Source: Marinomonas communis (lineage in GTDB: Bacteria > Pseudomonadota > Gammaproteobacteria > Pseudomonadales > Marinomonadaceae). From it: DNA of 64,000 nt. Both the position numbers and the translations under genes were made by a program. Location of the stretch: assembly GCF_004363305.1 (NCBI RefSeq), contig NZ_SNZA01000001.1, positions 336,902 to 400,901 of the forward strand. The letters are read 5' to 3'. Position 1 is the stretch's first letter; each line of letters begins with the position of its first letter. The notes beneath the pieces were generated by a model, which made no database searches, was not told the origin of the DNA, and worked only from the letters and a program-made list of their open reading frames with translations. Positions 1 to 7,954 of this stretch are shown here, in pieces.

Positions 1-522
1 CATCCTTTCAGTCGTCTCTTGTGGGATACAACATGGAGCTATGCTCACAACGGCCAGCTTGATACCCCTCAAAGTCTGACATTGCTGACCCATTATCCTT
101 TGGGGACAACCGATTCTGAGCGCGCGTTTTGTTGGTTGATTGAGCAGCTGCTGGCGAAGTTCGGAGATCAAATGCCAGAGCTTGAAGAGCTAACGGCATT
201 TCTCGGTGAGCAATGTGACCGCTTAAGGGAAAAGGGTGTGTTCAACATGATGCTCTCCAATGGGCAGTATTTATTTTGCTACTGTACAACCAAGCTTCAC
301 TGGATAACCCGTCGTGCCCCGTTTAAACCAGCAACACTTTCTGATGAAGATGTCACCATTGATTTCAAAGAAGTCACCACGGACAAAGATGTTGTCACTG
401 TGATCGCGACACAGCCTCTTACTCATGATGAGACATGGCAGCAAATGCAAGTGGGTGAGATGTGTGTGTTTGATGCGGGTGAGTTGGTGGCTCGAATTGA
501 ATCAAGGGCGACGGCAGAATGA
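1..522 (+). CDS. Class II glutamine amidotransferase, YafJ-like (5' truncated by window edge)
   Basis: The frame is open from base 1 and the first in-window residues are HPFSRLLWDT, followed by WSYAHNGQL. The HPF and HNGQ motifs belong to the Ntn-type (class II) glutaminase domain, so the N-terminal catalytic Cys lies upstream of the window. About 173 residues are visible, which is the C-terminal two thirds of a YafJ-type protein of about 255 residues. Proteins of this family are presumed to hydrolyse glutamine; the acceptor is unknown. A paralogue is encoded on the minus strand at 28213-28983. An internal TTG at 19 is not a plausible start because it would remove the conserved HPF segment. 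Confidence 0.85.
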   Translation, partial: HPFSRLLWDTTWSYAHNGQLDTPQSLTLLTHYPLGTTDSERAFCWLIEQLLAKFGDQMPELEELTAFLGEQCDRLREKGVFNMMLSNGQYLFCYCTTKLHWITRRAPFKPATLSDEDVTIDFKEVTTDKDVVTVIATQPLTHDETWQQMQVGEMCVFDAGELVARIESRATAE

Positions 523-659
523 ATAAAGCAAAAAAGCTATCAGTATAATAAAGTTAATTGATTTTGTTGTTTGATTGAGTTGCCCTACATTAAAGCTACA
601 CAGAGCAATTAAGCTCAGCAACGGATTAGGTAGCCGTTATTTAATAAGGGGAATAACTG

Positions 660-896
660 ATGAAACATTACACTTTATATTGCTCAGCTGATAACGAGTT
701 TTGCAGCATTGCAAAGAACACATTAACACGAAATAACATTGCTTTTGATACGTTAAGTGTTGATACGAATTGCGCGAATGAATCACTAATGCGTGTTTTC
801 GAAGGGGAAAACAATAAAACTCCAAAAGTTTTTTATGGCGCAGAATACGTTGGTGATCTCGGTGACATCGAGAGACTTTTCAATAGAACAGTCTAA
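660..896 (+). CDS. Small glutaredoxin-like thioredoxin-fold protein
   Basis: The 78-residue protein starts at ATG 660 after AAGGGG (spacing about 9). It has the glutaredoxin pattern: beta strand HYTLYCSA, a helix, then a TPKVFYGAEYVGDLGDIERL segment that matches the cis-Pro (TP) and glutathione-binding GD region of class I glutaredoxins. The usual CxxC is replaced by an arrangement in which C8 and C15 are not spaced as CxxC (FCSIA has one Cys), so it looks monothiol or non-canonical. It sits alone, convergent with cysK, and shares a bidirectional terminator with it. Redox function is inferred from the fold only. Confidence 0.65.
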   Translation: MKHYTLYCSADNEFCSIAKNTLTRNNIAFDTLSVDTNCANESLMRVFEGENNKTPKVFYGAEYVGDLGDIERLFNRTV

Positions 897-898
897 AA

Positions 899-923
899 AA
901 AACAGGCTCAATGAGCCTGTTTT
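899..923. terminator. Bidirectional intrinsic terminator between grx-like gene and cysK
   Basis: An 11-bp stem (AAAACAGGCTC paired with GAGCCTGTTTT, loop AAT) has A-runs on the left and T-runs on the right, so it can end transcription of the convergent genes on both strands. Confidence 0.85.
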
Positions 924-947
924 TCGTTTAAACGATATTAATTCAAA

Positions 948-1913
948 TTATTGAACGGTTTCGTTTTCGCTGAACTCGCCTTCAAAAAGCGCTGTTGATA
1001 GATAGCGCTCACCAGAATCTGGTAACACAACCACAATTTTCTTATCAGCAAATTCAGGATCTTTGCTTAGCTTTTCCGCTGCAACCACTGCCGCGCCACA
1101 AGAGATACCGCATAGGATACCTTCTTCACGCATTAGGCGTTTTGCCATGGCAATTGCATTTTCGTTGGTAACTTGTTCAACACGGTCAACAACTGAAAGG
1201 TCAAGATTCTTAGGAACAAAACCTGCACCAATACCTTGTATCTTATGTGGTGCTGGAGTAGGCGTTTCACCGTTAATGGTTTGTGTAATAACAGGTGATG
1301 ACGTTGGTTCTACTGCAACCGAGGTAATGGCTTTACCCTGAGTGTTTTTAATGTAGCGGCTTACACCTGTGATGGTGCCACCTGTACCAACACCCGCTAC
1401 GAACACATCGATTTCACCGTTGGTGTCATTCCAAATTTCTGGGCCAGTGGTTTTCTCATGAATTTCAGGGTTAGCAGGGTTATCAAATTGCTGTAGCAAG
1501 ACAAAGTTAGGGTCTTGTGCAATCTCTTGTGCTTTTTCGATCGCACCTTTCATGCCTTTGGCTGGCTCAGTTAGAACAATGTTAGCGCCCAATGCTTTCA
1601 TGACTTGGCGACGCTCAAGACTCATGCTTGAAGGCATAGTGATGGTGATCGGGTAGCCACGAGCTGCGGCAACGAAACATAATGCAATCCCAGTGTTACC
1701 GCTCGATGGTTCTACCAGTGACTTACCTTTGGTAAGAACGCCACGTTTCTCTGCGTCCCAAACCATGTTCGCACCAATACGGCATTTAACAGAAAATGCA
1801 GGGTTACGGGCTTCAACTTTAGCCCAAATATTGCCGTTACCGATTTGATTAAGTCGCACTAATGGCGTGTTACCAATCGTCAAAGAGTTATCATTAAATA
1901 CTTTTTCAGACAT
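948..1913 (-). CDS. cysK: Cysteine synthase A (O-acetylserine sulfhydrylase)
   Basis: The product converts O-acetylserine and sulfide to cysteine with PLP in the cytoplasm. The 321 residues match the usual CysK length. Visible signatures are the PLP lysine region FSVKCRIGA (K43), the substrate loop PSSGNTG, the phosphate-binding GTGGT loop, and [10 protein letters not shown] near the C-terminus, which supplies the serine that contacts the pyridine nitrogen. The start is supported by AAGGAT about 7 bases upstream. The gene is transcribed away from hrpA. A CysM assignment is less likely because the CysK-type C-terminus ([10 protein letters not shown], with a short tail) is present. Confidence 0.93.
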   Translation of the reverse strand: MSEKVFNDNSLTIGNTPLVRLNQIGNGNIWAKVEARNPAFSVKCRIGANMVWDAEKRGVLTKGKSLVEPSSGNTGIALCFVAAARGYPITITMPSSMSLERRQVMKALGANIVLTEPAKGMKGAIEKAQEIAQDPNFVLLQQFDNPANPEIHEKTTGPEIWNDTNGEIDVFVAGVGTGGTITGVSRYIKNTQGKAITSVAVEPTSSPVITQTINGETPTPAPHKIQGIGAGFVPKNLDLSVVDRVEQVTNENAIAMAKRLMREEGILCGISCGAAVVAAEKLSKDPEFADKKIVVVLPDSGERYLSTALFEGEFSENETVQ

Positions 1914-2026
1914 GGGTCATCCTTATCTTTTACATCAAGCGTTTTAAACGTATTGGATTCTAGTCATTCACTATACCTGCTTCCAGTAGGAGGAGGTAAG
2001 AACTTTGAACTATATGGTTAGATTTG

Positions 2027-2058
2027 ATGGTATGAAAAACAGCTGGTATTCATACCAT
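2027..2058. promoter_or_regulatory. Inverted repeat in the cysK-hrpA divergent intergenic region
   Basis: Perfect 9-bp arms ATGGTATGA and TCATACCAT are separated by 14 bases between the divergent cysK and hrpA genes. The symmetry would suit a dimeric regulator or an RNA hairpin. No regulator is identified from sequence. Confidence 0.35.
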
Positions 2059-2158
2059 ACTCGTGAAGCAATTTAGTGGTAGAATCCTATTTATATTAAA
2101 TAGTTATCGTCAGTGCTCGATATTTAGCACTGCACAATTGAAAGGTCACATCCATTTC

Positions 2159-5100
2159 ATGCGAGAACACACCGAATCCATTGCCATGACTGCTGGGCAA
2201 GATCTGCTGATGGCAAAAGATCGCTTCGCGATAAAACGCAAACTAGACGTACTTGATAAGCGTCGTAAAGAAGGTCTGCCAACATCTAAGCTTGAAGCTG
2301 AATTGGCAGAGTTGGTCGAGGCATCGAAAGCACTCTATCAAGCCCGACAAGAACGCATGCCAACCATTACTTACGACGATTCGTTACCCGTTTCTGCTCG
2401 TCGTGATGAAATTATTAAAGCGATACAAGAAAACCAAATCGTAATCATTGCCGGTGAAACCGGTTCTGGTAAAACGACTCAACTTCCTAAAATGTGCTTG
2501 GAAGCTGGTCGAGGTTTGACTGGCCAAATCGGCCACACCCAGCCACGACGAATTGCGGCACGCAGTGTGGCGGAACGAATCAGTGATGAGCTACAGGTTA
2601 AGTTGGGGGAAGCAGTTGGTTTCCAAGTCCGTTTTACGGATGAAAGCCAAGAAGATACCCTGATTAAGTTGATGACTGACGGTATATTGCTCGCTGAAAT
2701 TCAGCAAGATAAGTTCTTACAAAAATACGACACCATCATTATCGACGAAGCCCATGAGCGTAGTCTGAATATCGACTTTTTGTTGGGGTACTTAAAGCGT
2801 ATTACAACGCAACGTCCTGACCTGAAAGTTATCGTTACTTCGGCAACCATCGATGTGGAGCGCTTTTCACGTCATTTTAATGATGCACCAATTATCGAAG
2901 TATCCGGGCGTACATATCCTGTAGAAATTCGTTATCAGCCGTTATTAAGTAAATCCGATTTTGAAGAGCTCGATGAAGATCAATCAATGGAGCAGGGTAT
3001 TCTTGATGCCGTGACCTTATTGATCGATGAAGAGCGTGAGACGGGGTATCGCGGTGCCGGCGATATTCTTGTGTTCTTGCCTGGTGAGCGTGAAATTCGT
3101 GAAACCGCTGAGTTGCTGCGTAGGGAAGCGCTTCAAGGGGTTGAAGTATTGCCACTCTATGCGCGATTAAGCAGTTCGGAGCAACAACGAATTTTCAAAC
3201 CCCACGGCGGTCGACGTATTGTGTTATCGACCAACGTGGCGGAAACATCTTTGACGGTACCGGGCATTCGTTATGTTATTGATCCAGGCTTAGCGCGTAT
3301 TAGTCGTTACAGTGTGCGCTCAAAGGTCCAGCAGTTACCGATCGAGAAGATTAGTCAGGCCAGTGCAAATCAAAGGGCAGGTCGATGTGGTCGTGTGGCG
3401 GAAGGTGTTTGTATTCGCCTTTATGACGAAGAAGATTTCAATGGGCGCCCAGAGTTTACCGATCCGGAAATTTTCCGTACCAACTTAGCCTCTGTTATTT
3501 TGCAAATGGCGAATTTGCGTTTAGGTGCGGTTGAAAAATTCCCATTTGTTGAAATGCCAGAAAAACGCATGATTAACGATGGTTATCGTGCATTGACCGA
3601 ATTGGGGGTATTGCGTGGGGATCGACTAACCACTATCGGCCGACAATTAGCAAAGCTTCCGATTGATCCCAAACTTGGACGTATGTTGATTGCTGCCAAT
3701 GATCACCATGTCTTGAAAGAAGTCGCCATCATTGTCAGTGCGTTATCGGTACAAGACCCTCGTGAGCGTCCACAAGACAAGAAAACTCAGTCAGACCAAT
3801 GTCACGCTGTCGATAAAGACGAAAACTCTGACTTCATGGTATTGCTGAACTTATGGCAACGTTATGAAGAACAACGCCAAGAATTGTCCCAAAATCAACT
3901 ACGCCAATACTGTCGTAAGCAATTTTTGAACTTTATGCGGATGCGTGAATGGCGTGATATTCACCGTCAAATATTGATTGCTTGTAAACAGCTGGGCTTT
4001 AAAGAAGTTGAACATGAAGAGCGTCAGTACGACTCAATCCATCGTGCATTGTTGGCTGGCTTGTTTACTCAAGTGGCCAATAAAATGGACGAAAGCAAAG
4101 AAATGCTAGGTTGTCGCTCGCGCAAGCTATCCATCTTTCCAGGCTCTATGTTGTTTAAGCGCCCGCCACAGTGGGTGATGGCGGCTGAGTTGATTGAGAC
4201 GAGTAAGCTATACGCGCGAATCGTTGCGAAAATTGATCCTCAATGGGTTGAAGACTATGCCGCACCATTTGTGAAGCGACAGTATTTCGACCCACATTTC
4301 GAACGAAACCAAGGTCGTGTTGTTGCCTTTGAGCAAGTGTCATTGTACGGCCTGATTCTTGTAGCCAAACGTCGTATAGATTATGGGCATGTGAATCCAG
4401 AAGATGCTCGCGAAGTCTTTATTAGGCAAGCATTGGTCGAGGGCGACTTAAAATCCAAAGCCGCTTTTTATAGGCAAAATGCTGAACTGATAAAAAGCGT
4501 TGAGACTCAAGAAGCAAAGCTCCGTACACGTGATATTTTGGTTGACGATGAAGCTGTGTTTGCTTTTTATAACGAACGTTTGCCTGCTGATGTGCGTAAT
4601 CAAAAGAGCATTGAGTATTTTGCGAAGCGAAATCCCGACGCACTGATCATGACGCGTGACGATCTGATTAATCAGGATGTCAATGTTGATGAGTATGCCT
4701 TCCCTGATAATTACTCGTTAAATGGCGTTGCCTTACCTATAGACTACGAGTTTGCCCCAGGCCAGCAGAAAGATGGGGCCACTTTGAAAGTGCCTGTCGG
4801 ATTGCTAAGACAGCTCACTCTAGATGAGCTTGGTTGGGCTGTACCTGGTTATGTTAAGGAGCGTTGCGAATCTTTGATCAGAGCGCTACCCAAAGCATTA
4901 CGTCGCCGCTTTGTCCCCATACCACAGTTTGTTGAACGTATTTATCCAAATTTGTCGAAGGACAAAGGGGATCTATTAGAACAGCTTTCACTTCAAATTA
5001 AGCGAGAAACTCTGATCGATATTCCATTAACCGAGTGGAATGCGGATAAATTAGAAGGGCATTTAACGCTTAATATTGATGTGATTGACGAACGCGGCAA

Positions 5101-6070
5101 GGTGTTAGGCAGTGGTAAAAATCTGTCTGAGCTACAAACCCGCTTTGCAGAGATGGTCGAAAAAAGCTTTGCAAAATTCGGCACGAAGAAGCATGAACAA
5201 GTTGAGTTGACCGAATGGCCCGATCAGGATGTGCCAGAGCGTCAAGAAATAAAGCAAGCAGGCATTAAAGTAACTGCTTTCCCAGCCCTAGTGGCGAGCG
5301 ATGGGAGCAGTGTTTCTTTAAAAATGTTCGATGACCCAAATACGGCCATTGAAGCTCACCGTAAAGGGGTTATTGCTTTATTAAAGTTAGCGCTTCATAA
5401 GGATATGAAATACCTTGAAAAGAACTTACCTAAGTTACGAGAGTCTATGTTGTTATTCTCACCAATAGGTAAGAAGGAAGTATTACTTCAAGATTTGCTG
5501 GATGCGATCGTCGAAAAAGTGTTTCTCGATGAACGTCCATTGCCGCGTACCAAAGAAAGTTTTGAGCAACGCTTAATGGATCATAAAAAGCAGCTCATCA
5601 GTATCGCTAATGACATGGCGTTACAGTTACATGCCGTTTTATCCGCTTATCAACATGTGGCTAAGCGAATGAAAGGCTCCATTCCTCTACCTTGGACTCG
5701 AGTCTATGGTGATATAAAGAATCAGTTGGAAAATTTGGTGTACCCAGGTTTTATCGGTGCTACGCCACTTTATTGGTTAGGTCAATTGCCTCGCTACTTT
5801 AAGGGTGTTGAGGTTAGGCTAGAACGTTTCCAGAACCACCTCAATAAAGAGAATGCCGCAGTTGGTGAGTTGGAAAACCTTTGGGAGCAATATCTGCGTC
5901 AGAAAAAAGCTCATGATGAGAAGGGGATTTATGACCCTAATCTGACGCGTTATCGCTGGTTATTAGAAGAGTATCGAATTTCATTGTTTGCACAAACCGT
6001 TGGAACGTTAGAGCCAATTTCTGACAAACGCTTAGCTAAACAGTGGCAAGAAGTTAAAAAACTTGTTTAA
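2159..6070 (+). CDS. hrpA: ATP-dependent RNA helicase HrpA (DEAH box)
   Basis: Counting from ATG 2159 the product has 1303 residues, almost the same as E. coli HrpA. Walker A is GETGSGKTT at residues 99-107; further along are IIIDEAHERS (DEAH motif II), SATI (motif III) and QRAGRCGR (motif VI). The long C-terminal part contains the HA2/OB-like region and the HrpA-specific DUF3418 region. Family members unwind RNA and help mRNA processing and rescue of stalled ribosomes. The GTG at 2063 would add 32 residues without family support; ATG 2159 has only a loosely spaced AAAGG. mlaA follows after 20 bases, so the two may be co-transcribed. Confidence 0.93.
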   Translation: MREHTESIAMTAGQDLLMAKDRFAIKRKLDVLDKRRKEGLPTSKLEAELAELVEASKALYQARQERMPTITYDDSLPVSARRDEIIKAIQENQIVIIAGETGSGKTTQLPKMCLEAGRGLTGQIGHTQPRRIAARSVAERISDELQVKLGEAVGFQVRFTDESQEDTLIKLMTDGILLAEIQQDKFLQKYDTIIIDEAHERSLNIDFLLGYLKRITTQRPDLKVIVTSATIDVERFSRHFNDAPIIEVSGRTYPVEIRYQPLLSKSDFEELDEDQSMEQGILDAVTLLIDEERETGYRGAGDILVFLPGEREIRETAELLRREALQGVEVLPLYARLSSSEQQRIFKPHGGRRIVLSTNVAETSLTVPGIRYVIDPGLARISRYSVRSKVQQLPIEKISQASANQRAGRCGRVAEGVCIRLYDEEDFNGRPEFTDPEIFRTNLASVILQMANLRLGAVEKFPFVEMPEKRMINDGYRALTELGVLRGDRLTTIGRQLAKLPIDPKLGRMLIAANDHHVLKEVAIIVSALSVQDPRERPQDKKTQSDQCHAVDKDENSDFMVLLNLWQRYEEQRQELSQNQLRQYCRKQFLNFMRMREWRDIHRQILIACKQLGFKEVEHEERQYDSIHRALLAGLFTQVANKMDESKEMLGCRSRKLSIFPGSMLFKRPPQWVMAAELIETSKLYARIVAKIDPQWVEDYAAPFVKRQYFDPHFERNQGRVVAFEQVSLYGLILVAKRRIDYGHVNPEDAREVFIRQALVEGDLKSKAAFYRQNAELIKSVETQEAKLRTRDILVDDEAVFAFYNERLPADVRNQKSIEYFAKRNPDALIMTRDDLINQDVNVDEYAFPDNYSLNGVALPIDYEFAPGQQKDGATLKVPVGLLRQLTLDELGWAVPGYVKERCESLIRALPKALRRRFVPIPQFVERIYPNLSKDKGDLLEQLSLQIKRETLIDIPLTEWNADKLEGHLTLNIDVIDERGKVLGSGKNLSELQTRFAEMVEKSFAKFGTKKHEQVELTEWPDQDVPERQEIKQAGIKVTAFPALVASDGSSVSLKMFDDPNTAIEAHRKGVIALLKLALHKDMKYLEKNLPKLRESMLLFSPIGKKEVLLQDLLDAIVEKVFLDERPLPRTKESFEQRLMDHKKQLISIANDMALQLHAVLSAYQHVAKRMKGSIPLPWTRVYGDIKNQLENLVYPGFIGATPLYWLGQLPRYFKGVEVRLERFQNHLNKENAAVGELENLWEQYLRQKKAHDEKGIYDPNLTRYRWLLEEYRISLFAQTVGTLEPISDKRLAKQWQEVKKLV

Positions 6071-6090
6071 ACGCAAGGAAGGAGAAACAC

Positions 6091-6867
6091 ATGAAACGTA
6101 TAGTAGCCAGCATTGGATTGCTGATTGCCTCACTCTTTGCAGTGGCTGAAACTGCAGAGGATCCATGGGAGGGTTTTAACCGTTCCATGTTTACCTTTAA
6201 TGAGACAGTAGATGAGTATGGGCTTAAGCCCCTAGCGCAGGGGTATGACGCGGTAACCCCAAACTTTATGCAAAAAGGGATTAGTAATTTTTTCTCCAAT
6301 CTAGGGGAAGTTCCCAATGCATTTAACAACCTGTTTCAAGGTAAGTTTGACGAAACCGCATCATCGACCTTTCGTTTTATCATCAATACCACATTCGGTA
6401 TTTTTGGTTTGTTTGATGTGGCGAGCGAAATGGGCTTGCAACGTTATAAAGAAGACTTCGGTCAAACGCTAGGTCATTGGGGAGTCGATTCTGGGCCTTA
6501 TTTGATGTTGCCATTTTTTGGTCCCTCTACGGTTCGTGATGCAAGTGGCATGGTCGTAGACTATTCTATTTATGATGCCATGGATTTGTATGATTTTAGT
6601 GATGATCAGAAGTGGATCGCACGAGGTATCAATGTCATCCAGGTGCGTGCTCGCTATCTTTCTGCTGAGCAAATGGTATTTGGTGATCGTTATACGTTCA
6701 TCCGCGATGTCTACCTTCAGTCACGTCGAGCGGAAATAGAAAGTCTTTCAGGCGGCGATGAGTTTTCTGCTCAAGACCCTTATGCAGATGAGGTTCAAGG
6801 TGACTCTTGGGGGGATGAAAGTGAAGATTCCTGGGGTGACACTGACTCTTGGGGAGAAAGTAATTAA
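6091..6867 (+). CDS. mlaA: MlaA/VacJ family outer-membrane lipid asymmetry protein, apparently not a lipoprotein
   Basis: MlaA removes phospholipids from the outer leaflet of the outer membrane and hands them to MlaC. The 258-residue product has the family start of the mature protein (DPWEGFNRSMFTFNE) and the segments NLGEVPNAFNNLFQGK, RFIINTTFGIFGLFDVA and GHWGVDSGPYLMLPFFGPSTVRD. The N-terminus is a clear signal peptide ending AVAET, but it contains no Cys, so the lipobox typical of MlaA is missing and cleavage by signal peptidase I is expected. The C-terminal tail holds three DSWG repeats in an acidic context. GGAGAA precedes the ATG well. It directly follows hrpA. Confidence 0.9.
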   Translation: MKRIVASIGLLIASLFAVAETAEDPWEGFNRSMFTFNETVDEYGLKPLAQGYDAVTPNFMQKGISNFFSNLGEVPNAFNNLFQGKFDETASSTFRFIINTTFGIFGLFDVASEMGLQRYKEDFGQTLGHWGVDSGPYLMLPFFGPSTVRDASGMVVDYSIYDAMDLYDFSDDQKWIARGINVIQVRARYLSAEQMVFGDRYTFIRDVYLQSRRAEIESLSGGDEFSAQDPYADEVQGDSWGDESEDSWGDTDSWGESN

Positions 6868-6904
6868 TTAGATTGTTAGCTCCCTTTAACAGAGGAGGAT
6901 AAGC

Positions 6905-7954
6905 ATGGTTGTATTGAAACATTTTTATCCTATAGCGACATTGGCGCTGCTGTTAGCTTTGCCGATTGAAGCACAAGAACAAAGGGAGCCTTTGGTTTTT
7001 TACACATGGGAAGATTTTATCGATCCAAGCCTTATAGAGGCGTGGGAAGAGCAGTCCGGAATCCCAGTAAAAGTCATTTTTTACGATGACGAAGGTTTGA
7101 GAAATCTAGTGCTATCTAGGTCTGATCTGGCGGCTAAAATTGATGTAGCTATCGTTGATAATGCAACGATGCATGTTTTACAAGAAGCGGGTCATCTTTC
7201 AGAAATACCTTCTGCTCGTTATGAGCAGTTCTGGCCTGATGCTTGTACTGGGTTCGGTCGTCCATATCTTTGGGGTGTTTACGGACTTGTTTATCGTCAA
7301 GATAAAATGCAGAGCAATATTTCAAGCTGGAGAGATATCTTAAATCCCAAGTCCTACCTAAAGGGACATATTGGTATGCTAGGGCAGGCTGATGAGCTTA
7401 TGACGACAGCGCTTGCTGGAATGGGCTACCCAATAGACTCAACGGATGAAATGTATTTGAGGCAGGCATTTAGTCTTTTAAAACTACAATCTGAATATGT
7501 TACGACGTATGATTACATATATAGTTTCATACTATCTGACCCTGAAAACAATGACTTATGGGTTGCGCCTGCTTATTCGGGTGATCAGTATGGGTTGAAT
7601 GAAATACAGGGAATAGATGCGTGGCGATTTGTGGTTCCCGAAGAGGGGGCAATTGTCTGGGTTGATTGCCTTACTATTCCTGCTTCGTCTATTAGAAAAG
7701 ACGAGGCGCTTGCTTTTATCGATTTTATAACTCGCTTGGATAACAGTGCTCAAAACTCCGAGTATTTATGGACGGCAAGCCCTTATAAAGAAGTGAATTC
7801 TTTAGTAAGTGCAGAGCTTAGAGAAGATCAAACCATCTATTTAGATAAGGACTCTCTTGCGAAAGCCATCCCTTTCAAGGATATGAAAGGGACCGATATT
7901 CTTCAAAGGACGCGTATAAAGGACGCTTTACTACGATATTATGACTCTCACTAA
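6905..7954 (+). CDS. nspS: Periplasmic polyamine-binding protein, NspS-like
   Basis: The 349-residue product has a signal peptide (LALLLALPIEA) and a PotD/PotF-type solute-binding fold: FYTWEDFIDPSLIEAWEEQSG at the mature N-terminus and EGAIVWVDCLTIPASS late in the chain. AGGAGG lies 7 bases before the ATG. There are no polyamine ABC permease genes nearby; instead the gene overlaps the next one, a membrane GGDEF-EAL protein, by 14 bases. This is the arrangement of nspS-mbaA in Vibrio cholerae, where NspS bound to norspermidine controls MbaA rather than importing the ligand. The sensing role is inferred from synteny and family; the ligand is not proven here. Confidence 0.8.
   Translation: MVVLKHFYPIATLALLLALPIEAQEQREPLVFYTWEDFIDPSLIEAWEEQSGIPVKVIFYDDEGLRNLVLSRSDLAAKIDVAIVDNATMHVLQEAGHLSEIPSARYEQFWPDACTGFGRPYLWGVYGLVYRQDKMQSNISSWRDILNPKSYLKGHIGMLGQADELMTTALAGMGYPIDSTDEMYLRQAFSLLKLQSEYVTTYDYIYSFILSDPENNDLWVAPAYSGDQYGLNEIQGIDAWRFVVPEEGAIVWVDCLTIPASSIRKDEALAFIDFITRLDNSAQNSEYLWTASPYKEVNSLVSAELREDQTIYLDKDSLAKAIPFKDMKGTDILQRTRIKDALLRYYDSH

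Noticed and set aside
19-522. Complete gene starting at TTG 19
   Set aside because: The open frame continues to base 1 with the conserved HPF motif, so this is the truncated end of a longer gene.
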